DNA of 64,000 nucleotides from Lineus longissimus (taxonomy: Eukaryota > Nemertea > Pilidiophora > Heteronemertea > Lineidae). A program made the position numbers and the translations under genes. Where the stretch lies: contig NC_088317.1 of NCBI RefSeq assembly GCF_910592395.1, positions 992,001 to 1,056,000 of the forward strand, written 5' to 3'. Positions 1 through 11,048 of the stretch are shown in pieces. The notes beneath the pieces are model-generated. The model did not search any database. It saw nothing but the letters and a program-made list of their open reading frames with translations, and was not told the DNA's origin. How positions within the stretch are numbered: the stretch's first letter is position 1; each line of letters opens with the position of its first letter.

Positions 1-1041
1 TTCATTCTGGAGGTATGTCTCCATCCGGTCCATGTCGGCCAGGACCCGCCCGATGAACAGCGGCTTCAGGAACCACTCAATGAACTTGGGGTGCTCTGGT
101 TTGTCTGAAAAGGAAGGTCGAAATGAAATTAAGGGTTTTTCAGTCCGTTCTCGTAGTGTTCTGATGAACGCCGTTTTTCTGCCACTTTTCAGTGCTTCTG
201 TTTGGAGAAGCCACGGTCCAGCAACAGCCATTTTTGTATGAAAATAACCACGACATATCTACTTTCCCCTTTAAAAACGACACGATGGGCAGGACGAGGG
301 ACTCCGACGCCTGTCTTCCCTTCAAAAGATGATTTCGGACAACATATCACAGCTTGAGAGAGGACCTTGTCAGTGTCGTTGTTTGAGAGTGCCTTGTTCA
401 CGGCAAATAGTAGGTTACTTACAGACAGTATACCATGACGTTAAAGCCACCAAACGTTTCACATCCGCTTTTCTCATCGCTTCAACGATGGCTTTACAAG
501 ATTCTGAATAAAACGTCTGCGCGGTAAAGAACGTCCTCGCGTGACCGAGACAGGACATTACTGCGTCACTTCCATTGAAATGGGGAACCAGGTCTTCAAC
601 ATTGCATACGTCAACCTTTTCAACCTGACGAACGTTGTAAGACAAAAATGTATAGCTATATGACTCAACGACTCATTTACACTACAGGAGAAGATCGCTT
701 TAAGAAAATACGTTTTGTAGTCAGGTGTAACAGTCTTTAATCTCCCCCTGGGAAGAATCGTCCATAGTCATTTTATTTAGAATGGTTCCATAGAGACCCA
801 TAACCTTCTATGCCACAGAGATCGAGATGAAAGCGCATCATAGAAGTAATTAGTTTATATCCGACAGAGAAAGACCATACACATTGTAACGACACCGAGT
901 TCTCACCTTGAGGTTGTCATGTTTTGCCTCTACCTTCTCAGGCGTCCTGACCAAGGCTATCACCTCATGTCCAGCGTCTAGGGCTTGCTGCACCAGTCTT
1001 TGCCCACTCGGCCCGGTTGCTCCACAGACACAGATCTTCAT
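1..1041 (-). CDS. BLVRB-like NAD(P)-binding atypical SDR, copy 1 (3' part beyond window)
   Basis: Three coding exons are visible on the minus strand: 907-1041, 423-624 and 104 down to base 1, where the gene leaves the window. The introns have GT-AG ends and the phases agree. The protein begins MKICVCGATGPSGQRLVQ, with the glycine-rich GxxGxxG dinucleotide loop at residues 7-13 of a Rossmann fold. It continues with the DVCNVED and DAVMSCLGH segments typical of the atypical SDR group that contains biliverdin reductase B/flavin reductase and NmrA-like proteins. That family reduces small substrates such as flavins in the cytosol using NADPH; the substrate here is unknown. It is a close paralogue of the copy at 3892-5690, with the same exon lengths (135 and 202 bases) and few amino-acid changes. 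The start is chosen because the ATG sits immediately before the Rossmann strand. It could also be called an NmrA-like or NAD(P)H-binding protein. Confidence 0.85.
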
Positions 1042-1835
1042 GGTGTGATTGGATTACGGTAAACGAAGCTGGAAGCAAAATGTTGAAGCCGGTGACAGAG
1101 CGGGGATGGTTACGGGGAATGTTATAGACTATCACAAGAGACATCGTCACTCGGGCGATAGAGAGGGGTGGTCATGGGGTCAGGGGCACTCTCACAGTAA
1201 GCTTGTATCGCCTTTTCATTGTCGACGGTACGCGGTATGTGTCATGTAGCATGATTGTGCCACGTACTGTCTGCAACACCATTGACGGTGGGTGATATGA
1301 ATAAGGACTAGTAAATGCTTATATCTAAAACTCAATGTACATTTACACTTGGCCTTTCTGTACAGAATTGAAGTAAAAGCATTTGCTATAGTCTTTATTC
1401 ATATCGCCCAATGTCATGAAAGGAAAATTATGATTGGATGAGCTTTCGTCAAGGGTCGCATTGTATACCCAGATGCACACGGGGCGACAAGGAGATTGGG
1501 CTTGGGAGCCAAGATTACTTAAGCTTGCGAAATACTTACGTCCCTGGGACTTACTTCACGGTTAAGTGCGATGGATAGATGTCTTTCAATACATCTACAT
1601 GTACCTACTACATTAAGTACATGTATATTCTATCCGCATGTGTGTCGTGTTTTGCTGGTCCTCACGTGTCTGTGACAAGGTTTAATTGTTATCTGCAAGC
1701 TTCATACACAATTTTTATATATTCTTGTATGCTCAGGACAGTGACACCGGTCATGTCCCAAATAATATTCGCAGGACCATATATCAAAAGCGTGGGTTTG
1801 TCTGTTCATAAAATTGATCTAGCCTAATTCATACT
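1042..1835. other. Upstream flank of BLVRB-like copy 1
   Basis: No gene seen. Parts of the flank recur upstream of copy 2: about 1042-1170 resembles 5691-5810, and about 1490-1645 resembles 6045-6180 (shared ACCTACTACATTAAGTA and TATTCTATCCGCATG). The duplicated unit therefore included promoter DNA as well as the gene. Confidence 0.6.
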
Positions 1836-1837
1836 TC

Positions 1838-1890
1838 GACGCGCGACCCAAGCGGGTGCACCAGATGCACGGCTCCTAATTGATGTAAAC
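1838..1890. repeat. Fragment of the same repeat family as the palindrome loop
   Basis: This stretch (with AAGCGGGTGCACCAGA and CACGGCTCCTAATTGATG) matches, in inverted orientation, the loop of the large inverted repeat around 2763-2810, with few differences. It indicates a second partial copy of the element just outside the palindrome. Confidence 0.65.
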
Positions 1891-2637
1891 TTTTTTAAAT
1901 TGACCACTCATGAAATTTTGGAACACACCTGTCCAGGAATTTTGATAAGAAATTCAGAGCACGCTCCCTCTTCTTCCAGTTCCTAGATTCGCCGGCCGGC
2001 CCTCTTATATACCATTATGAATGTTATCACGAAGAAAACCCCTTCACCCGAACTTTTCAAGCTGAAGTACACACTGATTCCAGGTGTTCGAGCACTCCAG
2101 AGAATGGTTTGACAAGTCGGCGCTAAATTCATTATTAGTGATGAGCATTTAGTTTGTAACTACAGTGATGAGCAGGCGGACAGCTTCAAATTACATATCA
2201 TCTTTCTGGTCACCTAAATCCCACACCCAAATTATCCCTTCAAATCACGTGCACGGAGCTATATAAATACGATTGCCTTGTGCATGCACACTTCCGACTC
2301 CAAAAGAATCGACTCGAATCTTAATTCAAATTCGCCATTGCTGGCATCATTGGCGCCAAAGACTATTTCTTTTGACCCTGTTGACCTCGCTTCTAAGAAC
2401 ATTTTGAGAAAGCCATTCAACCATTAAAATCAACTGCGAACATTATCTATTATATCACCGAGCTATATAAATACGATATATCAAGGAAAATCTGTCACAA
2501 TATTGAATTATACGATTAGGTTGGAACTATTTGTACCCAATTACCCTTCCGCCAGCGTGACCTCGTCACAATCATGGCGCTTTTTCAACATTGCGACGAC
2601 CTGGACAACGAAAATCTCATTCTATCAATAAAGCCTT

Positions 2638-2712
2638 GATGGCCTCGGCGGTTAGACGGTTGCACTATGGATTGAATGGTCACGGGTTCGAACCCCGGCG
2701 AAACTATTTTTT
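2638..2712 (+). repeat. tRNA-like (SINE-type) module, left arm
   Basis: A sequence reading TGGCCTCGGCGGTTAGACGG followed about 30 bases later by GGGTTCGAACCCCGG resembles a pol III A box and B box of a tRNA. The 5' acceptor stem and anticodon arm do not form a convincing functional tRNA, and an almost identical inverted copy exists at 2868-2945. It is therefore called a tRNA-derived repeat part, not a tRNA gene. Confidence 0.6.
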
Positions 2713-2867
2713 CGTGTTTTTTTGAAAAATTTCTTGGTATTAATCGTCTTATACCGTTTCCATCAATTAGGAGCCGTACGTCTGGTGCACCCGCTTGGAT
2801 CCGCGCCTGATAAACGTACATCAATGATTAATAACAAGAAATTGTTTTTAAAAAAACATGAAAAAAT

Positions 2868-2945
2868 AGTTTCGCCGGGGTTCGAACCCGTTACCATCCA
2901 ATCCATAGTGCAACCGTCTAACCGCCGAGGCCATCAAGGCTTTAT
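2868..2945 (-). repeat. tRNA-like (SINE-type) module, right arm
   Basis: This is the mirror copy of the left-arm module, read on the minus strand. It has a GGTTCGAACCCCGG-type B box and the same A-box region. It is transcribed, if at all, toward the left-arm copy, so pol III transcripts from the two modules would be complementary. Confidence 0.6.
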
Positions 2946-3436
2946 TGATAGAATGAGATTTTCGTTGTCCAGGTAGTCGCAATGTTGAAAAAGCGCCATG
3001 ATTGTGACGAGGTCACGCTGGCGGAAGGGTAATTGGGTACAAATAGTTCCAACCTAATCGTATAATTCAATATAGCGACAGATTTTCCTTGATGTATCGT
3101 ATTTATATAGTTCGGTGATATAATAGATAATGTTCGTAGTTGATTTTAATGTTTGAATGGCTTTCTTATAAATGTTTTTAGAAGCGAGGTCAACAGGGTC
3201 AAAAGAAATAGTCTTTTGCGCCAATGATGCCAGCAATGGCGAATTTGAATTAAGATTCGAGTCGATTCTTTTGGAGTCGGAAGTGTGCATGCACAAGGCA
3301 ATCGTATTTATATAGCTCTGTGCACGGTATATTTGAAGGGACAATTTGGGTGTGGGATTTAGGTGACCAGAAAGATGATATGTAATTTGAAGCTGTCCGC
3401 CTGCTCATCGCTGTAGTTACAAACTAAATGCAGTAC

Positions 3437-3891
3437 GATCATACTGAACTTCCAGCGGTATTGCCCCCGTAGCCTCCGTGCGCTGTCTAGAAGCTAAGCA
3501 ATGTCGATTCACTGAGGGTCAAGACTGTGAGGCTAATGGCATGCTATACCAGTGACAATTTGAACATTCAATAGTAACACCATCTAGCGGATGAACTGGT
3601 GTCGCATCCAAAGCCGGCAGGTCACTGTAGTCAGGTGCAGGAAAGGTCATCATGGGAATCCAAATCACAAAGACTTCATATTGTAGAATGTTCAGCTTTA
3701 TTGAAAATCATCTATATATATATTGAATACTGCCGGACAACAAATAAGAATTCTGTCAATCTTTGTCTATGCTATTGCGGAAGACGATTTCTTTGCCTTC
3801 TGACTTTAATCGCATTGGATCTTAATCGTTTTAGCCCCAAAGTGGCGCAATGTCTGTGTCAATCAGTAGTTACAACACAACAGCCTCCAAG
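3437..3891. other. Non-coding interval after the palindrome
   Basis: No gene seen. Around 3489-3506 the sequence GAAGCTAAGCAATGTCG resembles the internal A box of 5S rRNA genes, but the rest of a 5S gene is not recognisable. The interval also holds the presumed 3' UTR of BLVRB-like copy 2. Confidence 0.4.
3697..3702 (-). terminator. Putative polyadenylation signal of BLVRB-like copy 2
   Basis: TTTATT on the plus strand reads AATAAA on the minus strand, about 190 bases after the distal stop codon. It is the first canonical signal downstream of either terminal exon. Confidence 0.5.
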
Positions 3892-4046
3892 TCAGCAGTC
3901 TTTCTGAGCTGTCACGATGGCTACGAGTTTCTTGTACCATTTCTCATAGCCGACGATTGACAACATAAACCTCGCCACGTCCGCCCTCGCCATGCGCCCT
4001 CGTGTGTCGGGGATAAACTGGCCCTCCACTGCTTCTATCGCTTTAT
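3892..4046 (-). CDS. Distal alternative terminal exon of BLVRB-like copy 2
   Basis: The exon follows an acceptor (TTTTGCAG read on the minus strand) and is open to a TGA at 3892-3894. It encodes about 51 residues including RMARADVARFMLSIVGYEKW. It enters in the same phase as the exon at 4387-4538 and is clearly homologous to it (both contain an RxxMxRxDVxRFMLSI core and end in KLVAI plus a short tail). Each exon has its own stop codon, so only one can be translated per transcript. A minus-strand AATAAA at 3697-3702 lies about 190 bases downstream. Confidence 0.72.
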
Positions 4047-5690
4047 CTGCAAAATCAAGGAGAGATTGATGAAAACAGTGGAAGGACGACTTCTGTAACA
4101 AAGATTTGGGTAGAATTGATTGAGATTATCGTACTCTCCATGAAAGACGTTCGTGCAAAGTATGCGTCCCTTCCACAGTGACGGTATTGACCCTCAAGTT
4201 TTTGATCGACTCCGCGGACCCGGAGGTTACAGACGGAGTACTCCTAATGGCTTAGAATGCAGTGACGGCGGCGTCCTTGACAGTTCTTGGACCAATTTAT
4301 ATACATGTGTACTCTTTTTTCGCAGCCCCACTCTCCGTCGACAGCAGAGCCCGATTCCTGACTCTTCCATCTATAAAGCATGCTTACTAAGCTGTGTTGA
4401 CGAGTCCAATCGCCACGAGCTTCTGGTTCCACTGTTGGTCCTCTATAATGGACAGCATGAACCTAACCACGTCTGACCGAGACATCTGAAAACCTGCATC
4501 GCGAACGAGCTCCCCCTCTGCCGCTGTAATAAGCTTTTCTGCAACAGATTTTAGAACATAAAACTACGCCTTCCGGTTCTGAATCGAGAAGGAATACAAT
4601 GTGATAACCGTTCAGACTGCATGAACTGGTGTTTTAAGACATCTCCTCCAGGGGACAAAAGTCCGTTTACGTCACACCAGTGTCCAAAGTCAGGAAACTT
4701 ACCAGTGATAGGATCGTTTGTGAGCCCCGGTGGCTTGACGCATGTCCACGTGATGTCGGAGCATTCATTCTGGAGGTAGGTCTCCATCCGGGCCATGTCG
4801 GCCAGGTTCCGCCCAATGAACACCGGCTTCAGGAACCACTCAATGAACTTGGGGTGCTCTGGTTTGTCTGAAAAGGAAGGTCGAAATGAAATTGAGGGAT
4901 TTCATAAACAAGAATTTGAGGCGGTCTAAGATGGTGTGTATGTCACCATGACGTCTGTGTTCCCATCACAGTTTGAGAGAGAACCTTGTCAGTGTCGTTG
5001 TTTGAGAGTGCTTTGGTCACGGTAAAATAGTAGGTTACTTACAGACCGTACACCATGACGTTATAGCCACTAAACGTTTCACATCCGCTTTTCTCATCGC
5101 TTCAACGATGGCTTTACAAGATTCTGAATAAAACGTCTGCGCGGTAAAGAACGATATCGCGTGACCGAGACAGGACATTATTGCGTCACTTCCAGTGAAA
5201 TGGGGAACCAGGTCTTCAACATTGCATACGTCAACCTTTTCAACCTGAAACGAACGTTGTAAGACAAATGTGTAAAGTATACGGTGAAACCGACTCATTT
5301 ACACTACAGGAGAGGATCGCTTTAACAAAGAACAAAAAAAGCGTTGTGGTCAGGTGTAACAGTCTTTAATCTCCCCCTGGAAAGAATCGTCCCCATTCAT
5401 TCTATATAGAATGGTTCCGTTGAGACCCATAACCTTCAATACAAACTGTCCTCTGACATTTCATTCATGCTGAATAGACACCCACCCGGATTTCAATACT
5501 CTTTCATTTCCAACAGAGAAAGACCATGCACTTTAAAAAAACACCAAGTTCTCACCTTGAGGTTGTCATGTTTTGCCTCTACTTTCTCAGGCGTCCGGAC
5601 CAAGGCTATCACCTGATGTCCAGCGTCTAGGGCTTGCTGCACCAGTCTCTGCCCACTCGGCCCGGTTGCTCCACAGACACAGATCTTCAT
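3892..5690 (-). CDS. BLVRB-like NAD(P)-binding atypical SDR, copy 2, complete, with two alternative last exons
   Basis: Coding exons are 5556-5690, 5043-5244, 4703-4867 and then either 4387-4538 (217 aa product) or 3892-4046 (218 aa product). All introns are GT-AG and every junction keeps the frame. The glycine-rich GATGPSG loop at residues 8-14 binds NAD(P)H. A Ser-x-Tyr-like segment (TSWCTVY) is near residue 105. The C-terminal part carries the RFMLSI segment seen before the last helix in this family, whose usual length is about 200-220 aa, so the gene is full length. The role is inferred to be NADPH-dependent reduction of a small molecule such as flavin or biliverdin in the cytosol; the substrate is not visible in the sequence. 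It is the downstream copy of a tandem pair. Its start lies about 1 kb from the divergently transcribed SUCLA2. Confidence 0.87.
4387..4538 (-). CDS. Proximal alternative terminal exon of BLVRB-like copy 2
   Basis: The exon follows an acceptor (GTTGCAG on the minus strand) and is open to a TAG at 4387-4389. It encodes the C-terminal 50 residues, including MSRSDVVRFMLSIIEDQQW. Joined to the preceding exons it gives exactly 218 codons with stop. I saw no clear AATAAA between this stop and the distal exon, so transcripts that use it may run on to the signal at 3697-3702. It is probably an exon duplication of the distal exon, or the reverse. Confidence 0.75.
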
Positions 5691-6717
5691 GGTGTGAATG
5701 GATGATGGTAAACGAAGCTGGAAGCAAAATGTTGAAGCCGGTGACAGAGCGGGGGTGGTGCCGTGCATTGTAGGGTATCACAATCATCGTCACTCACGGT
5801 CGCGCGATATAGAAGCTAAGGGTGGGGCCAGGGGGACTCCCGAGGAGGTCAATTCGGCATCCTAGCGGGAGGGACGAGCCCGATAGCAGTGCGCCTGAGT
5901 GTACTAAAATGTTCTGTATCCAGGCTTTACGGTGACCAGGTCAAATTAGTATAGTCGCCGACGACAGCATACGTCTGAGCTGATTGTGCCAACGCGAGAA
6001 AAGGAAGAAGAAAAACGATTCACAGGGCTACGGAGATCCAGGGGGATTGGGCTGAGGACCAAAGATCAGTTTTAAAAGACAGATACTTACTTCCCCGGGA
6101 ATTTCCTCACGGGTTAAGAGCAATGGGACGATGTCTTTCAATACATGTACCTACTACATTAAGTATATTCTATCCGCATGATATATAATAGCCTACATAT
6201 AGCTGTTTTGTCTAGATCTGGTGGTCCGTTACAAGGTATATAGGTTATCTGCAAGGTTACATAGTTGTTATACATGTACATGTACTTGTAAGCTTTGGAC
6301 ATCGGCCGCGTGCTTGTTAAATCATGTCTAAATTAAATGATCTAAAATGATCTTGTTTCGAGATGTCCTGTATGTATCATTTAAAGGACAGGTTCATTCG
6401 TCAATTTGTTTGTGATCTGTCCCTGTCACAACTTCTGGGTCTCTCGCCCGTTGGAAACGGGTATGCCTTCAACTGGACAACAGGTTCCCCGTAGTCTGTC
6501 TCGTGTCAATCAGCACCACCCGTGGGTCACGATTAGACAGTGGCGCCACTATCGGGAAAACTGGGAAAGTGGGTGTCAAAAAGTCATAACCAACAAAAAG
6601 TCCCTGGGAGCGAAACGACTGTCGAGGGCGAAAAGGTCAGATAGCGAAACGATCGGATACCCTTCCAATCAGCGGAAGTGACGCAACAGTCCGCGACGAC
6701 GCACTCTCATTTCTAAA
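5691..6717. promoter_or_regulatory. Shared intergenic region between divergent BLVRB-like copy 2 and SUCLA2
   Basis: About 1 kb separates two start codons facing away from each other. The left part is duplicated from the flank of copy 1; the right part (about 6530-6717) is richer in CpG and leads into the SUCLA2 start. Both promoters must lie here, but no TATA box or other defined element could be assigned. Confidence 0.4.
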
Positions 6718-9700
6718 ATGGCGTCCCTCGCTGCGCTCTGCCGAGGTGCTAAAGTTTTGGAAAATACCTTCAGATATGCTCCCCGGGTAGGTCTCCGAGC
6801 ATGAAAACTAACATATTTGATAAATCAGACGAAATGCATCACATTCTATTATTTGTTTTTGTGCATGAACCTCGCACGTTTCTGTTAAAAGTTTGCGAAT
6901 TGGGCCGCTGAAGGTGACAGGTCGTTCATAAGGTCATTGTTGTGACTTTGTGTACATTTCACACACACGCACACAGTGCATGTGCATGTTGGCAGCCTGT
7001 ACATTTTGTAATTGTAATTGTGTACATCATCATCATCATCATCATCATCATCATGCACATAGTCACTTCTAAACCTGAGCTTTCTGTTGCTGCGACGTGA
7101 GTGTAATGTAGTTTGCCACTTGATCTCCAAGTACTATGCCTACTAGGCTACTGGCTACTACTACAAGTAGGCCTACAAGACTTGACCTCGAATGAGTCAA
7201 TTAGCCTTGGCCTATGCAATACAAACAATAAATACTGGTATTTTATCTATATTATTTGTCTTCTCTTTTCCAGATTTTAGCGGCAGGTCCATGCATCAAT
7301 CAAACGGGGCAGCGGCGACATCTATCGATCCATGAACACATAGCCTGGGAGTTTCTGAAGGATAGAGGTGTCAGTATACCAAAACATGATGTGGCTGAAA
7401 CTGCTGATGACGTCTACAAAATTGCAAAACAAATTTGTAAGTTGTTGGTGTTTGTTCTTAACCACATGATCAATGAACTGTTGTTTCACATCACTTCAAC
7501 TGGTGTGATGCATTGAGAGGAGCCATGGCCCATGAATGGTGTGGGAGACCTGGGGAGGGTGGGTGGAATTATGCAGTGAACACAAGATTATGATTGTTTA
7601 CTTAAAGTGTTCTGCAGGGCATAAGGCCACCTTTGATTACGAGTACAGTAACGTAAAATCCAATGACGCCATGTATGAGGGAGGGATCTGTGAACAAAAC
7701 TTTCATCAAGGAGTCCCAAACACAACACTGTCCAGTTGTGAGGCTTCGAAATCATGGGACTCTGATACCATGCTTAGGACCATGGTAGATGAATCATTAA
7801 TTCCATGATTTGCTTATTTCAGCGGAGGAAACTGGTAGTGCTGATGTGGTAGTCAAGGCACAAGTATTGGCTGGTGGACGTGGGAAAGGAACGTTCGATA
7901 GTGGTCTGAAAGGAGGCGTTAAATTGGCCTACTCGTAAGTTAGCACCAATACCATGTTTATGTTGTGTAATTCACAACCTAGTCTTATGATTATGAATCG
8001 TAAATCATGATTTGGAGGAATGATACCTGTGGAGAACTGGACTGTTACTGGTTAGCTTTGGTTCTGCGTCCTTTAACATAATGTACTTTCTATTGATATT
8101 ATTAGTCCAAATAAATCTGTACAACATTTTCTCAAGTGAGACCTTTCATTTATTTGCCAAGTACTAAACACTTGATCAGTACTTATAGTTAATGATGTTA
8201 TGTATTCTTCATTTACTGAACTGTTTCTCATAACATTGTACTTTCAGACCTGATGAGGCACGAGATTTAGCAGACCAGATGTTGGGTCATCGCCTAGTTA
8301 CCAAACAAACCGGTGAAGCGGGAATTTTATGTAACAAGGTGATGGTTGTGGAGAGGTTGTACTCCAGGAGAGAGTATTACTTTGCTATTACGTTGGATCG
8401 AGCATTCGCTGTGAGTATGTGCTGATGGTTATCATGAAATAGCGAGCTAGAACTTTCTTGCATTTGGAAAAAGGCACTCTTTAAAACAAGTCTTTACAGC
8501 GGTACAAAAATGTGAGTTGACACTTCCTTATAAACCTGTATAAAGTGTAAAAGTCATGTGTCATTCCAGGGTCCGGTCATGATCGGTAGTGCCCAGGGCG
8601 GCATGAGCATAGAAGATGTGGCCAAGGAGAATCCAGACGCGATTATCAAACAACCTGTTGATATCCATGAAGGCATCCAAGAGGAGCAGGCACTCAGCCT
8701 CGCAAAGGAGCTTGGATTCAGGGGACCCATGTTGAAAAAGGTACTGATTGCTGTCAGTTTTGTGCTGTGCCTCAGTCCACTGTGCTATTCATGTCAGTCA
8801 GTACGGTCTAGACAGATATTACAGCTATACTGGTCTCTCATGATATGATCAGCATTCCTGGTCAGTGGTCAATTCATCTGACACGTAGAATGTTCCAAAA
8901 TATCGGTTTGTTTTGACTTGGTTCTTCTCACTACATGTATAATAAGCTTCATAAGTTATGTTTTCCTTTTTCTCTGCGGTTGCAGGCAGCTGATAACATG
9001 ATGAAGTTGTACAATCTGTTCATGGACAAGGATGGTACTCTCCTTGAAATCAACCCAATGACCGAGGGCACTGACGGTGAAGGTAGGTGGTTGATAAGCT
9101 GGAGATGATAACATGTCTCCTGCTGACATTCTTGGATTGGGCAGTATTCCTATTTATTTGACAGGCTTGATGCTCTTCTGTCTGTGATTTCCTAAGATAT
9201 TCAAGGAGCAGTGGGTCTTCTCAATAAGCACGTAGGATTTTTGGGGTGCATTTGAATAGGACTCATATGCCTGCAGAGTTGTGCCAAACAATTTAAATGT
9301 CTCGGTTATTCACTCCAGAAAGGCAATGGATTTGAAAGAATATGTCGATAGAATGTTGATTTCTGTTAGCAGACTGAGATGTGCTCTGCATGGTTAAGCT
9401 ATGAAATAGCTGTTCTAATTCTGATCTCTCTCTTCTTCCAGTCTATTGCATGGATTGCAAGATGAACTTTGACGACAATGCAGAGTATCGCCAGGCGGAG
9501 GTCTTTGATCGCAAGGACTGGTCGCAGATCGATGAGAAAGAAGTGCGCGCTCAGAAAGCCAATCTCAACTATATCTCTCTTGATGGAAATATAGGCTGCC
9601 TAGGTAAGCAGAAAGATCTTTCCTTCCCCCTAAGTACTTCAGCCATTTAAAACTTTCCAGGGAATGTCAAGGACCACTCGGCCAACTACATCTCTTCTCC

Positions 9701-11048
9701 ATCCAACTCTTGGTGTAGAAAGAACAAAACAGCTTGGAAAGGAATTGAACCTACGTTTTCTGTCGGGGAAACTCTATACCACAACCCTCCTAATAAGAAA
9801 GTGCAAATGGGTCTTTTGGTATTCCCTTATAATGGGCATCGATTTGATTGAGCTCACCTCCATTTCTGCTCCATCTTCAGTTAATGGTGCTGGTCTCGCG
9901 ATGTCAACCATGGATATCATCAAACTGCATGGTGGCACACCGGCCAACTTCTTGGATATCGGTGGTGGTGCCACGGCAGGCCAGGTGACAGAAGCCTTCA
10001 GACTCATCACAGCAGATCCCAAGGTAAGATTCTACCCTCGTTACATGTAGTCATTAGGAGCTCTTTCATATCATGTATTGTAGGCACCCTGTGAGGCTTG
10101 TCTTCTGATTTTACCTGTGGGCGGACCAGATTCTTTGAGTTCAAGATGGTCAGTTTAAGCAGGCCTGACCAGTGGATGCCAAGACCAAACTGGGGATGGA
10201 GATTTTTACAAATTCGTTCATCCATAGAACAAAGAATCCATTTCGGGGCATGGATTTAGTAATTGAGTTTCTACTCTCATTTCTCAGGTGAATGCCATCT
10301 TGGTTAACATATTTGGTGGCATCATGAGATGTGATGTGATTGCCCAGGGAGTCATAGCAGCTGCAAATGAGCTTAGTCTCAAAATCCCCATTGTAGTGCG
10401 ATTACAAGGTAAGCTCTTTCTGCACTAAAAGTGAAAAGTATCATCAAATTTAGTTTCAGATTTTAATGAACAGCATAGACCTTTGTTTAAATCAGGACAC
10501 CTCTCAATTTAGGACAGCATATGTCAGTCCGAAGGGTGTCCTTAGTAGAGAGGTCCTACTGTTGGCCTAGAGATTTTCTGTCTCCGATTGATAATACTTT
10601 CAAATGTTTCTAATATTGTCCAATCTTTCTACCTTCAGGTACCAGAGTAGAAGATGCTAAGGCTCTGATTGCTTCAAGCCAGCTGCGTATATTAGCTTGT
10701 GATAATCTCGATGAAGCTGCTAAAATGGTAAGCAAAATACCCACAGGGTCATGAAATTACAACAAATCAGTGTTCTGCTTGTCCGGTAGTTGACGTCTTT
10801 TAGGCTTCAAACTGTTGTTACCTCATGAAGATGAGGATATGCCACAGCACCCTCTGAGATACTAGCTGATGTTGCAGTCCTGCGATCCGTATTGGATCAC
10901 GTTGAATGTACGTGATGATTTGTCTTGTCCACTGACCACCCAACCCTCATATCCACCTTCCTCTTCATTCCAGGTCGTACGACTCAGTGATATTGTAGTC
11001 CTCGCCAAAGAAGCTGCCGTCGACATCAAATTCAGTTTGCCTATCTAA
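6718..11048 (+). CDS. SUCLA2: Succinyl-CoA ligase [ADP-forming] beta subunit, mitochondrial
   Basis: Eleven exons: 6718-6786, 7274-7436, 7823-7934, 8248-8410, 8570-8740, 8986-9082, 9442-9603, 9881-10023, 10288-10408, 10639-10727, 10974-11048. They total 1365 bases (454 aa), all GT-AG and in frame. The first ~40 residues, rich in Ala, Arg and Leu and ending RRHLS, look like a mitochondrial import signal. The ATP-grasp domain follows, with [17 protein letters not shown] near residues 86-103 and the metal-binding EINPM at 247-251. The CoA-ligase domain has NGAGLAM near 314-320, GGGAT and [10 protein letters not shown] near 367-376. The C-terminal DIKFSLPI tail and the [11 protein letters not shown] segment favour the ADP-forming isoform over the GDP-forming SUCLG2. 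With the alpha subunit it converts succinyl-CoA to succinate and makes ATP in the TCA cycle. The length is close to the human protein (about 463 aa). Confidence 0.96.
7025..7054. repeat. (CAT)10 microsatellite in SUCLA2 intron 1
   Basis: Ten uninterrupted CAT triplets lie in the first intron of SUCLA2. Confidence 0.95.

Larger units (their letters stand above)
2145..3436. repeat. About 1.29 kb nearly perfect inverted repeat (mobile-element-like)
   Basis: The left arm is about 2145-2745 and the right arm about 2826-3436, with about 80 bases of loop between them. Read from opposite strands the arms agree over about 600 bases with only scattered substitutions and small indels. Each arm contains a tRNA-like module (GGTTCGAACCC, an RNA polymerase III B-box type motif) and two TATATAAATA-like motifs. 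There is no long protein; the short open frames merely read through the arms. It lies between the two BLVRB-like copies and has no counterpart around copy 2. It looks like a non-autonomous foldback element or two SINE-like copies in inverted orientation. The family is not recognised. Confidence 0.85.

Noticed and set aside
2638-2712. Possible functional tRNA gene
   Set aside because: The A- and B-box-like motifs are good, but no plausible acceptor stem or anticodon loop is visible and the module is part of a repeat.
2585-2976. Two open frames (79 and 84 codons) reading VSPGFEPVTIQSIVQPSNRRGHQG across the palindrome
   Set aside because: They translate the tRNA-like module of each arm on opposite strands, so their similarity to each other comes from the inverted repeat, not from coding.
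7021-7130. Poly-aspartate-containing open frame on the minus strand
   Set aside because: This is translation of the (CAT)10 microsatellite within an intron.
9664-10050. 128-codon open frame starting in SUCLA2 intron 7
   Set aside because: Its second half is simply exon 8 of SUCLA2 in frame; the first half is intron read-through.
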